A DNA stretch of 43,703 nt from Chitinophagaceae bacterium (GTDB lineage: Bacteria > Bacteroidota > Bacteroidia > Chitinophagales > Chitinophagaceae). A program made the translations under genes and the position numbers. The stretch spans positions 1 through 43,703 of the forward strand of contig JAEUVS010000081.1 of NCBI GenBank assembly GCA_016786745.1, written 5' to 3'. Each line of letters opens with the position of its first letter. The stretch's first letter is position 1. Shown piece after piece: positions 17,199 through 26,042 of the stretch. Under the pieces are notes generated by a model that was not told the origin of the DNA, made no database searches, and saw only the letters and a program-made list of their open reading frames with translations.

Positions 17199-19577
17199 AT
17201 GTTCAGGAACTATCTAAAAACAGCTTTCAGAAATCTTTGGAGAAACAAAGGATTTTCTACCATCAACCTCATGGGACTCGCACTCGGTTTGGCCTGCAGC
17301 CTTTTGATCATGTTGTGGGTGAACGATGAATACAGTGTAGATGCATTTCATGCAAATGGAAGCCGTTTGTATAGTGTATATGAACGTCAGAACCACGATG
17401 GGCAGTGGACGGCCTTTCATGGAACTCCCGCAGTATTGGCCGATGAGATGAAACGCGTGTTGCCGGAAGTGGAGTATGCGGCAAACTATTCGTGGGATGA
17501 AACGGCAACATTTGAGGCCAACAACAAAATAATGAAGAGGGCGGGCAACTATGCGGGCGCTGATTTCTTTACAATGTTTTCATACAATTTACTGGAGGGT
17601 AGTGCATCAATGGCATTGCAGTCGCCGTCCGGTATTGCTATTTCCAAAAAAATGGCGGAAGATTTTTTCGGATCACCATCGCAGGCAATCGGTAAAAGTA
17701 TACGATATCAGGACAAAGACAATTTCAAAGTAACAGCTGTATTTGATAATGTTCCCCGCAACAGTACAAAGCAATTCGATTATATAATCAATTGGCAGAA
17801 GTTCCTCGAATATTTTGTCGAAAACCCGTCAAGCGAATGGACCAACAGCGGACCTTCATGCTTCATTATGCTTAAGAAAGGAACTGATGCACAGGCCTTC
17901 GAAAGAAGGATCGAACGTTTTCTTGACAACTACAATAAACAACAAACAACGAGGGATTACACGAGATTGGGTATTCAGCAATATGGTGAAATGTACCTGT
18001 ATTCAGGCTTCAATGAAAACGGTAACATATCAGGTGGCAGAATCCAGTATGTAAAACTTTTCAGCATCGTTGCCATCTTTATTTTATTGATAGCGTGTAT
18101 CAATTTTATGAATCTTACCACGGCACGTTCGGTTAAACGTGCAAAAGAAATCAGTGTGCGCAAGGTGGTAGGCGCAATGCGATCATCGCTCGTGCGCCAG
18201 TTCATTGGAGAAGCGTTGCTGGTTGCGTTTTTATCCATCGGCGTGGCGATCGGCATTATCGTTCTTGCGTTGCCGCAGTTCAATGAGTTAACAGGTAAGC
18301 GTATCTCAATGCCTTTTAGCAGTACATCGTTTTGGTTGAATATTTCTGCATTACTGGTAATAACAGGCTTTATATCCGGAAGCTATCCCGCGTTGTACCT
18401 ATCCTCGTTCAACCCTGTTCGTGTGTTGAAAGGGGCCATGAAAATCGGCAAAAATGTTTTATGGTTTCGAAAGGGATTGGTTGTATTTCAATTTGTGCTT
18501 TCCATAGTTTTGATCATAGGTACGATTGTAGTAAGCCGGCAGGTGAATTACATTCAATCGGTCAATCTCGGTTATAGCAGGGAGAACCTTATATACATTC
18601 CACTTGAAGGCGACCTGCCGGCACGGTTCAAAGTGTTCAAAGAAAGGGCTTCGAACCTGGCCGGAATAAAAGACGTAAGCCAAATGTCGAACAACCTTAC
18701 GCAAATTGTCAATAAAACCAGTTCAATAGAATGGGAGGGTAAAGATCCAAACTCAGGAATAGAGTTTGCCTGGTCAACCGTTGGCTATGATTTTGCAAAA
18801 ACCCTGAACGCGCAAATGATTTACGGCCGGGATTTTTCAAAGGATTTTCCAACAGATTCCACCGGCTATATTTTGAATGAAACGGCTTTAAGAATTACAG
18901 GCTACAGGGATCCTGTCGGAAAGCCATTTACGTACCGTAATAAGCGGGGAACGGTTATTGGCGTAATAAAAGATTTTCATTTTAATTCACTGCACGAAAC
19001 AATCAGTCCACTGGTGCTTAGCTTAAATGAAAACATGTCGTGGGGTAGGGCCCTAATACGCACGGCGCCTGGTAAAACTAATGAAGCATTGGCGAGCCTG
19101 GAGAAAATTTGTAAGGAATTAAATCCCAAAATGCCTTTTACGTATCAATTTTCAGACGAAGAATACGCAAAACTTTATAAAAGCGAACAGGTAGTTGGAC
19201 AACTGGCGAATTACTTTGCATTTCTCGCGATCTTCATTGCCTGTTTAGGGTTATTGGGATTGGTAATGTTCACAGCCGAACAACGCACAAAGGAATTCGG
19301 TATAAGAAAGGTATTGGGTGCAAATCCTGTGACATTGTTCAACCTGCTATCTAAAGAATTTGTTGCACTCGTTCTTGTTGCATTGGTCATCGCATCGCCT
19401 GTCGCCTGGATCGCCATGAATAACTGGCTGCAGAATTATGCTTATAAAGTGGAGCTATCGTGGTGGATGTTTGTGATAGCCGGCCTTGTCGCCATTGGTA
19501 TTGCGATGTTAACGATAAGTGTCCAGGCAATCAAAGCCGCGTTGGCCAACCCGGTAAAGAGTTTAAGAACGGAGTGA
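17199..19577 (+). CDS. ABC transporter permease, FtsX/MacB type
   Basis: This 792-residue protein starts with the typical leader MFRNYLKTAFRNLWRNKGF, followed by one membrane segment (about 21-42) and a MacB-type periplasmic domain. Three membrane segments (about 285-430) begin with the family phrase FMNLTTARSVKRAKEISVRKVVGA. A second periplasmic domain follows, then three final segments containing FTAEQRTKEFGIRKVLGAN. This doubled eight-helix layout is common in Bacteroidota. Such permeases work with a separate ATPase in export or mechanotransmission. No ATPase gene is adjacent, so the partner must be encoded elsewhere. It converges on the serine hydrolase gene, with 4 bp between stops. Confidence 0.93.
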   Translation: MFRNYLKTAFRNLWRNKGFSTINLMGLALGLACSLLIMLWVNDEYSVDAFHANGSRLYSVYERQNHDGQWTAFHGTPAVLADEMKRVLPEVEYAANYSWDETATFEANNKIMKRAGNYAGADFFTMFSYNLLEGSASMALQSPSGIAISKKMAEDFFGSPSQAIGKSIRYQDKDNFKVTAVFDNVPRNSTKQFDYIINWQKFLEYFVENPSSEWTNSGPSCFIMLKKGTDAQAFERRIERFLDNYNKQQTTRDYTRLGIQQYGEMYLYSGFNENGNISGGRIQYVKLFSIVAIFILLIACINFMNLTTARSVKRAKEISVRKVVGAMRSSLVRQFIGEALLVAFLSIGVAIGIIVLALPQFNELTGKRISMPFSSTSFWLNISALLVITGFISGSYPALYLSSFNPVRVLKGAMKIGKNVLWFRKGLVVFQFVLSIVLIIGTIVVSRQVNYIQSVNLGYSRENLIYIPLEGDLPARFKVFKERASNLAGIKDVSQMSNNLTQIVNKTSSIEWEGKDPNSGIEFAWSTVGYDFAKTLNAQMIYGRDFSKDFPTDSTGYILNETALRITGYRDPVGKPFTYRNKRGTVIGVIKDFHFNSLHETISPLVLSLNENMSWGRALIRTAPGKTNEALASLEKICKELNPKMPFTYQFSDEEYAKLYKSEQVVGQLANYFAFLAIFIACLGLLGLVMFTAEQRTKEFGIRKVLGANPVTLFNLLSKEFVALVLVALVIASPVAWIAMNNWLQNYAYKVELSWWMFVIAGLVAIGIAMLTISVQAIKAALANPVKSLRTE

Positions 19578-19581
19578 GCGC

Positions 19582-21228
19582 CTATTTGATTTTTTTAAAT
19601 TTCAGGTGAAGCACGCGTTGCGCGTTCACTTCGAACCCGGTTATCTTCCCTCCTGTATCGGTGTTGAATAACAGGTTATCCATCCACCAATTGCTGCTTG
19701 AAAATTGGGAAGCAGTGATTGGGCGCAATGTACCATCCGGATGTTTTCTATGCCGCAGCAGCAGCTGCCCGTTTTCTTTCACAATGTAATACGTGGCATC
19801 CAGTTCATCACTGTAATATGTTCCTGTATAAGCGTCGAGGTCGCGTTCATTCAGCGATGCAGGAGTAAATCGTTTTGCATACAGTGTCGATCCGAATGAT
19901 TTAATTTCCATGCCTGTTGATTTGCCCGCAGCAGCCCTATCGAACCGGATACTAAAAAAACCATCGAATAACGAGTACGTTTTTTCCTTTTCATAACTCA
20001 TCGGAAACTCACCTCCACCAAGCTGTAAAAACAGCCTGGTGTTTTTCTCAACAACGCCCAAAGAACCCATTTCGGGTGACAAATAAGAACCCGTAAAATA
20101 TTTGAAAGATGCTGTATCCCCATTCGACGTGTTGCCGGGCTTCGTTTCTGAATTTTTATCACCAAACATTATATCAGCAATCTTTTCTGACAATCCCGTG
20201 GGGTTCATAACGCCAAGATTGCTGAAAATAACGATGCCCAGGCGGTCGTTGGGATAATAACAGGAATAAGATCTGAATCCCGCGTCCGCACCACCATGAC
20301 CAATTCGCTTATGGCCTTTGTAATTGTTGATGAAAACGCCAAAACCATATTCAGTTTTATTGCCGTTATTCAGCACGCTGGTTTCGAAAACCTGGTCGAA
20401 GAGTTCTTTACTGCCAACTTGCATGTTTTCATAATTTATCAACCATTTCGCTTCATCTTCAACGGTAGTCAGCAGGCTCGTGGCGCCAACAGTAGAATAG
20501 CTGAGCACGCTGTTCGAATAGCGGCCAATACCGGCAGGGTAGTAGCTGTTCACCCTGTTCTTTACAATCTCTGTGTAGTTGTCGTTAAAATGCGCGTTGG
20601 TCATTTTTAGCGGCTTGAATATATTCTGTTCGGTAAACGCGCGCAGGCTTTGACCGGATGCCTTCTTTACAATTTCGGCAAGCAGTGTATAACCAGTATT
20701 ACAATACAACATTCTTTCACCCGGATCGAAATTCAATTCCTTTTGTTGCGATACGAATTTAATTACATGGTCCTGCGAGATGACGTCATCCATTTGTCCG
20801 CCTGCGATTACAAGCGATTGCCATTGGTCTCGCAAGCCACTGGTGTGAGAAATGAGATGCCTTATTGTTATTTTCTTTCGAAAATCCTGGACATACGGGA
20901 GGTATTTGCGGATATCATCATCCAGTGAAAGTTTGCCTTGCTTTGCCAGCAGCGCAATGCTGAACGCCGTATATTTTTTCGATTCCGATGCAATATGAAA
21001 AACAGACGCTGGTGTAATAGGAATTCCATATTCGAGGTTGGCAATTCCATATCCTTTCGTAAATATCGTTTTGCCATCTTTTACGATCGCAACGGCAGCG
21101 CCAGGTGAACCCGCATTGTTCCATTGTTGAAAAACAGAATCAATTTTCGCTTCAACGCCAGGGGGTAATTGAGCATGACATTTCGAAAAAAGAAAAATGA
21201 TAAAGACGGCAAACGGTATTTTTTTCAT
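19582..21228 (-). CDS. serine hydrolase, class C beta-lactamase / PBP4*-like
   Basis: This 548-residue protein has a signal peptide (about 1-19, ending CHAQ). The beta-lactamase domain (about 25-370) carries the three family motifs: SxxK as SESK (Ser81, Lys84), YxN as YCN (175-177), and HGG (311-313) in place of KTG. The C-terminal part (about 390-548) is a beta-rich DUF3471-like region that ends in LHLKFKK. Relatives are D-amino-acid esterases, peptidases or hydrolases of unknown substrate. Genuine beta-lactamase activity is unlikely from sequence alone. It is transcribed from the 250-bp gap toward the permease gene. Confidence 0.9.
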   Translation of the reverse strand: MKKIPFAVFIIFLFSKCHAQLPPGVEAKIDSVFQQWNNAGSPGAAVAIVKDGKTIFTKGYGIANLEYGIPITPASVFHIASESKKYTAFSIALLAKQGKLSLDDDIRKYLPYVQDFRKKITIRHLISHTSGLRDQWQSLVIAGGQMDDVISQDHVIKFVSQQKELNFDPGERMLYCNTGYTLLAEIVKKASGQSLRAFTEQNIFKPLKMTNAHFNDNYTEIVKNRVNSYYPAGIGRYSNSVLSYSTVGATSLLTTVEDEAKWLINYENMQVGSKELFDQVFETSVLNNGNKTEYGFGVFINNYKGHKRIGHGGADAGFRSYSCYYPNDRLGIVIFSNLGVMNPTGLSEKIADIMFGDKNSETKPGNTSNGDTASFKYFTGSYLSPEMGSLGVVEKNTRLFLQLGGGEFPMSYEKEKTYSLFDGFFSIRFDRAAAGKSTGMEIKSFGSTLYAKRFTPASLNERDLDAYTGTYYSDELDATYYIVKENGQLLLRHRKHPDGTLRPITASQFSSSNWWMDNLLFNTDTGGKITGFEVNAQRVLHLKFKKIK

Positions 21229-21287
21229 GTTCAGAGTGATTAGGCGAGTTCTACGAATATACCAGTTTGTGCCTATCTAATTTTGGG

Positions 21288-21426
21288 CTATTTAAATTGA
21301 ACCGCACCGTTGTTATCCCATTCAAGATAAACCTGTGATTTATTAACAAGCGTTATTTTCCCGGTATAAGTTTTTCCAAGCCACTTAACAGAACGATTCG
21401 CTACAAATATTCAGATCATCTTTCAT
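21288..21426 (-). pseudogene. possible frameshifted small ORF or gene remnant
   Basis: On the minus strand a 40-codon stretch (21410 to the TAG at 21288) reads like real protein: VKWLGKTYTGKI, then LVNKSQVYLEWDNNGAVQFK. It has no ATG in frame. A stop codon precedes its first codon. An ATG at 21426 opens the neighbouring frame (MKDDLNI) and hits a stop after 13 codons. A single-base change between them would join the two into one small protein. It may be the C-terminal remnant of a lost gene, a gene broken by one indel, or chance. It lies in the 252-bp gap 21229-21480, which otherwise shows nothing definite. Confidence 0.3.
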
Positions 21427-21480
21427 TTGACGATTTTTCTTTTTTCAAAAACAGTATAAGGCAGGTGCCGGTCATATCTT

Positions 21481-22461
21481 TCACTCTCTAATATAAAACT
21501 CCTTTGCCCTTATTCTTTCCTCTTTCGATTCTTCAACCTTTTTTTGTTGCAGCAGAATCGCTGACCTGTATTCATGACATTCCCTTGCCACCCAGGAATC
21601 AGGAAAAGATCGCGCGGAGCGCGTAAACAATTCGTAAGCTTTTTGTATCGAAGCGGTATCTTTTTCTTTAAACAACTCTTTGCCGCTCTCAAAATCGTTG
21701 AGCCAATTGAGCGCCTCCGGTTTCATGCGGTCCGCTTCCTCCAAAACATGAAACACCGGCAATTGATCGGGTATTACTTTCTCTTTAATTTTCGACTGGG
21801 GATGACTAAAAAATAATTCTATCGCATTCATAAACGCTGTGGCCTCTCTCTCGTTATACCCATCCTCTTTTAATCTCTTCTCTTCGTCGATATTTGTAAA
21901 GAACGACGCCTCGGCGAGCAGCCCCGGAATGCCATATGAATGTCTCAGCACCGCAGCGCCTTTTTTAGGAAAAATCGTGTAATCAGATACTACACTGACA
22001 TGCCCTTTTCCATTGAATAATTGTTTTTTCAGCTCTAGTGCAAGAAACTTTGCCGCCTGCACACTCGCATCATTTTCCGAAGCGGCCCCATGAAAATAAA
22101 CAATAGGAAAGTTCACATTGCGATCGGCAGTAGCATTGTGATGAATCGAAACGAAAAGATCCGCTTCGCCGGAAGTAGCCAGCTCAGCACGCTTCTCGAG
22201 TTCAACCCTGTCATCTTTGCTTCTTGTCATCAATACCTGCGCGCCATTCGCCTCCAGCATTTTTTTTAACATCAACGCCACACGCAAATTGATCCATTCT
22301 TCTCTTTCACCAAGAGCGCCCACCCGGTAGGAGTCTGTCAACGCTGTTCCCCCGTGACCCGGGTCTATGCATATCTTTTTCCCTGAAACGGGTGAAGGAA
22401 CTGTTGCAGGTATTTTGAGAAGCGCCACAACAGTGATTAATAATATCAATCGCACCGTCAT
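21481..22461 (-). CDS. N-acetylmuramoyl-L-alanine amidase (Amidase_3)
   Basis: This 326-residue protein has a short N-terminal export signal (about 1-26). The Amidase_3 zinc site is complete: His36 in DPGHGG, Glu54 in GEREEWINL and His107 in SIHHNA, with catalytic Glu184 in LLAEASFF. The enzyme cleaves the amide bond between N-acetylmuramic acid and the stem peptide in the periplasm. After the catalytic domain, about 100 helical residues (AYELFTRSARSFPDSWVA) resemble a TPR-like tail rather than a SPOR or LysM domain. Its start overlaps the stop of the upstream esterase gene by one base (TAATG), so the two are translationally coupled. Confidence 0.92.
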   Translation of the reverse strand: MTVRLILLITVVALLKIPATVPSPVSGKKICIDPGHGGTALTDSYRVGALGEREEWINLRVALMLKKMLEANGAQVLMTRSKDDRVELEKRAELATSGEADLFVSIHHNATADRNVNFPIVYFHGAASENDASVQAAKFLALELKKQLFNGKGHVSVVSDYTIFPKKGAAVLRHSYGIPGLLAEASFFTNIDEEKRLKEDGYNEREATAFMNAIELFFSHPQSKIKEKVIPDQLPVFHVLEEADRMKPEALNWLNDFESGKELFKEKDTASIQKAYELFTRSARSFPDSWVARECHEYRSAILLQQKKVEESKEERIRAKEFYIRE

Positions 22462-24218
22462 TACAACCGGGGTTTTCCTGGCGTTACAGGCTTTTGAAAC
22501 GAATGAACGCCTTTTGTTTTCAATTTCCTTTTAAAAACTTTATCTCCTGCAGTTACATACAATATATCCAGCGCCGGCCCACCAAAATAAACATTTGATG
22601 TTTGAGAGTTAGATGGCGGTACCGGCAAGATAGCGTTTACGCGTCCCGGCTGGTCCAATACCTGTATGCCAATTCTCGTAGCGACATACACTCTTCCCGC
22701 CGTATCGCATTTTAATCCATCGGGCCATGCATTGTCTTCCGTATCGGGAGCATGCAACCATCCGTAGCGTTGTTTGTTCGACAAACTTCCATCGGCATTA
22801 ATGCTGTATACCCATACCCAATGAGTAGCAGATTCGGTCGCATACAATTGAGTTTGATCAGGCGACAGCGTTACCCCATTCGGAAATTTTAGTCCTTCAT
22901 CTACTACTTTCGTCTCTCCATTTGGTCGCACGAGGATTAGCTTCCCCGGTTTTGTGCCATCGGGAGCAGTAACATATATGTTTCCGTTATTGGCGACTAT
23001 CAGGTCATTTCCCGAAATATTGTCTGCCACGACAGTCTCCTTTAGATTTTTGTCGTAAGCTAAGATCTGCTTACTGCCACCCGCAGCAGTATAGTACTTC
23101 CCGTCGGGACCGAAACTGGTGCCGCTGGCTTTTTTCGCGTCGTAGTTCAGTTCGGTGAGTTTGCCGTTAATATCTACTTTATAAGTTTTAGACTTTGGTA
23201 CATCCTGGAAATAAAACTCACCTTTTTCATTGCCACCTGTGCCTTCCGTAAATGTGTACCCTTCACCAACAAGTTGCCAATCTTCGCCGGGAATGAGTAT
23301 GTCGGATAGAAACTGGTTCCTGGATGCACCATTTTTAACAGGTGCGGGCCAGTCTTTCCATAGCCAGCGCATGGCTTTCGGGAAAATGGCGGTGCCATGG
23401 TTACCATTATGACCGTCTTCGCCCCATTCGTGAGTCACTTCATATCCCGCAAACGTAAGCGCGCTTTCCATCGCTTCGTTTGCCCTGAACCAATCGCCAC
23501 CGTAAATGTTCAGGTCATTCTTCCCATCCTGTAAAAAAATGCGGATGGGCTTCGGTTCATATTTGCGTACAAGTATCGGGTACCTGTCGGCTCCGCGTAA
23601 ACCGGTGTACGTGCCGATAGTACTGAATACACGAGAGAATTCTCCTGGTTTTTCCCACGCTGCAGTGAAGGCGCACACCGCGCCGCTGCTCGAGCCCCCT
23701 ATAGCCCTGTCGTTGCCATTTTTAGAAAGAAGTATCGCTCTTCCGTCCTTCGTTTTTTTCTTCTCTACTTCGGGAAAGATTTCTGTGAGGATAAAACGCG
23801 CGTATGCATCACTTAGACCATCGTATTCGAAACTCCTGTTGTAGCGGGGCTCCGCATCTTTATTTGATTCAGAAAACACTTTACCCGGGGTAACAAACAC
23901 GCCGATGGTAACAGGCATTTCTTTATCCTCGATCAGGTTATCAAAAACAGTTGGCGCCTTCCATTGAATGCCATCCTGGTTAACATAAACACACGCAGGC
24001 TTATCGGCTTTGTACTGCGCAGGAACATATACATGAACCTCGCGCGTTGTGCCCGGAAATATCTTCGAACCGGAGAAAGTGAATGAAATAATTTCTCCTT
24101 TTGGCACGTCTTTGTTTTCAACACTCGCAGGGTCAACAGGGTAGGTGATGTTCTGGGCGATTGAAAATGTACAGGCAAAGAGTGTTACAAACAGCAGGGA
24201 TATTTTAATAGTTGGCAT
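22461..24218 (-). CDS. secreted esterase fused to an SMP-30/gluconolactonase-like propeller
   Basis: This 585-residue protein has a signal peptide (about 1-21, ending SIAQ). The first half (about 35-300) is an alpha/beta hydrolase of the esterase-D/feruloyl-esterase type. It has the nucleophile elbow GSSSG (175-179, Ser177) and a late His in GEDGHNGNHG. The second half (about 330-560) is an SMP-30-like beta-propeller (GTSFGPDGKYY, FPNGVTLSPDQTQLYATES, NAWPDGLKCDTAGRVYVATRIGIQV). The fusion suggests a two-step reaction on one substrate, such as de-esterification followed by lactone opening, but this is inference. It is coupled by a 1-bp overlap to the downstream amidase. Its start is 11 bp from the ATG of the divergent lipoprotein gene. 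Confidence 0.9.
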   Translation of the reverse strand: MPTIKISLLFVTLFACTFSIAQNITYPVDPASVENKDVPKGEIISFTFSGSKIFPGTTREVHVYVPAQYKADKPACVYVNQDGIQWKAPTVFDNLIEDKEMPVTIGVFVTPGKVFSESNKDAEPRYNRSFEYDGLSDAYARFILTEIFPEVEKKKTKDGRAILLSKNGNDRAIGGSSSGAVCAFTAAWEKPGEFSRVFSTIGTYTGLRGADRYPILVRKYEPKPIRIFLQDGKNDLNIYGGDWFRANEAMESALTFAGYEVTHEWGEDGHNGNHGTAIFPKAMRWLWKDWPAPVKNGASRNQFLSDILIPGEDWQLVGEGYTFTEGTGGNEKGEFYFQDVPKSKTYKVDINGKLTELNYDAKKASGTSFGPDGKYYTAAGGSKQILAYDKNLKETVVADNISGNDLIVANNGNIYVTAPDGTKPGKLILVRPNGETKVVDEGLKFPNGVTLSPDQTQLYATESATHWVWVYSINADGSLSNKQRYGWLHAPDTEDNAWPDGLKCDTAGRVYVATRIGIQVLDQPGRVNAILPVPPSNSQTSNVYFGGPALDILYVTAGDKVFKRKLKTKGVHSFQKPVTPGKPRL

Positions 24219-24229
24219 TGTATAAATTT

Positions 24230-26014
24230 ATGCGTTTTTCATTTCCGCGTATTATTTTTACCATCGTGAAGCCATACCTTATCCCATCCCTAACTTTCGT
24301 CTTAATTCTCTTTCTCGGCTGTCAGAAAGAGTACGATGAACACCGTGAACCCGAGCCGGGGCCACCCATCGAAAATCCCATAGAATTTCCCACTAAGACT
24401 GTAGTCGCAGGATTTGACGGACGTATAACCGGCGAAAACGACCAGTCTCTGGTCGGCGTTAAGATAAGCGCGGGGAATAAGTCAACTGTCACCGATAACT
24501 ACGGTATTTTCCACCTCACCGACGTCGTGGTAAACGAACAATTTGCCGGGGTTAAGGCCGAAAAAGCAGGTTACTTTACCGGTTTCCGTACACTGGTTGC
24601 GCAAAAGGGCAAGACGGCTTTTGTAACCATTAAACTTACCAAACGGGAATACGCAGGGTTAGCGTCGACAACTTCACCTGTTGCCATTCAGGGAGCAACA
24701 GTCGTATTCAAATCACCTGGTTTTATTACAGAGGACAGTACATCTTACACCGGGCAGGTTAAAGTGTTCGGTTTCTACCACGATCCGGAGGCGGTCGACT
24801 TCCTGCAGGCGATGCCGGGCGATCTTCGCGCCATTCGTACAAATAGCGACATCGTTGCTTTGAAGAGCTACGGCATGTTAAACGTGGAGCTTGAGGGCGA
24901 AGGAGGTGAGAAAATACTGCTCGCAAAAGACAATAAAGCAACACTTACAATACCCGTCCCTCCGACCTTGCAGGCAACGGCGCCATCAACTATTCCGTTA
25001 TGGTATTTTGATGACGGGAAACGCACATGGATAGAAGAGGGTTCAGCAACACGCTCGGGCAACAACTTTGTCGGAGAAGTATCGCATTTTACACCATGGA
25101 ATTGCGATATGGTCCGGGAGTTTGTTTATGTATCGTTACGGTTACTCAGAACTGGAAAATCGGAAGAGCCATTACCATACAGGGGCGTGAGATTTTTCAA
25201 CGAAGATGGAGTGAGCATGGTTCATTTTACGAATAAAGATGGCGAGTTGAGGGGTTGGGTACCGAAAGACGTTCCGTTATCTTACCAGGTTACCGACGAT
25301 TGCGGCGAAGTGTTGTTTACAAAAGAAATCGGAACGCTTTCAGATGACTATGACCTGGGCGACGTATTTGTAGAAATCCCCGAAATGGAATCTTTGCTCA
25401 TTTCCGGTAGCATTGTCGATTGCGAGGGCGATACAATAACACAAGGTTTTGCATATATAAATATGCTGGGACTCGACTACACACTAACAGTAGTTGACGG
25501 AACTTTTGAAACACGCATCAGCACATGCCGTGAATTTCCCGGGACCATAGAAGCTTTTGGGTTCGACAACACATCTCAACGGTTTACTGGGCGGATACAG
25601 GTACCCGTTACCGGATCACGTGCCGATGTAAAATTAATCAGCTGCGGAAAAACCGACTCACAATATATCAAACTCATATTCAGAGGTGAAGATTTCCGGT
25701 TCGATTTTCCGCCCGATTCGCTTTCCTACAACCGCACCGAAATAACTACGGAACTAAACGCCTGGGCCGACGACCTCAGCAAAAGGTTTATAATTAAACT
25801 TCGCGACACGGTAGTGCACCGCAGCAGGATCGGTATGGGTATATTCGTGCTTGGCGATTCCCTGTTTTCTGCTTACGACATGAATATTAACGTTACTAAA
25901 TACGGGCGGATCGGAGAATATATTGAAGCGGATTTCAACGGCGGTGTCACCGGTGCACATCCAGACCCGGAATACCCACTATCGGGTAGCCTGAAAATTT
26001 TGAGGCAATATTAG
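24230..26014 (+). CDS. lipoprotein with carboxypeptidase-regulatory-like domain
   Basis: From the ATG at 24230 the protein has 594 residues. A GTG at 24266 gives a shorter leader, MKPYLIPSLTFVLILFLGC, with the lipobox Cys at about residue 19. That start would leave 47 bp instead of 11 bp for divergent promoters and may be the real one. A Pro/Glu-rich linker follows, then a CarboxypepD_reg-like fold (VVAGFDGRITGENDQSLVGVKI, TVTDNYGIFHLTDV) and several beta-sandwich-like repeats (LLISGSIVDCEGD). I recognise no catalytic motif. It is probably a surface or outer-membrane lipoprotein with a structural or binding role. Confidence 0.82.
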   Translation: MRFSFPRIIFTIVKPYLIPSLTFVLILFLGCQKEYDEHREPEPGPPIENPIEFPTKTVVAGFDGRITGENDQSLVGVKISAGNKSTVTDNYGIFHLTDVVVNEQFAGVKAEKAGYFTGFRTLVAQKGKTAFVTIKLTKREYAGLASTTSPVAIQGATVVFKSPGFITEDSTSYTGQVKVFGFYHDPEAVDFLQAMPGDLRAIRTNSDIVALKSYGMLNVELEGEGGEKILLAKDNKATLTIPVPPTLQATAPSTIPLWYFDDGKRTWIEEGSATRSGNNFVGEVSHFTPWNCDMVREFVYVSLRLLRTGKSEEPLPYRGVRFFNEDGVSMVHFTNKDGELRGWVPKDVPLSYQVTDDCGEVLFTKEIGTLSDDYDLGDVFVEIPEMESLLISGSIVDCEGDTITQGFAYINMLGLDYTLTVVDGTFETRISTCREFPGTIEAFGFDNTSQRFTGRIQVPVTGSRADVKLISCGKTDSQYIKLIFRGEDFRFDFPPDSLSYNRTEITTELNAWADDLSKRFIIKLRDTVVHRSRIGMGIFVLGDSLFSAYDMNINVTKYGRIGEYIEADFNGGVTGAHPDPEYPLSGSLKILRQY

Positions 26015-26042
26015 GATTAGCTTTATCACATAAATTGCGCGT

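Noticed and set aside
17096..17329. Open frame overlapping the start of the permease gene
   Set aside because: It runs in another frame across the permease leader and has no recognisable protein feature. The permease start is strongly supported by family sequence.
19582..21228. Antibiotic-resistance beta-lactamase
   Set aside because: The motif set SxxK/YxN/HGG and the extra C-terminal domain fit the broad serine hydrolase group, whose members mostly do not confer resistance.
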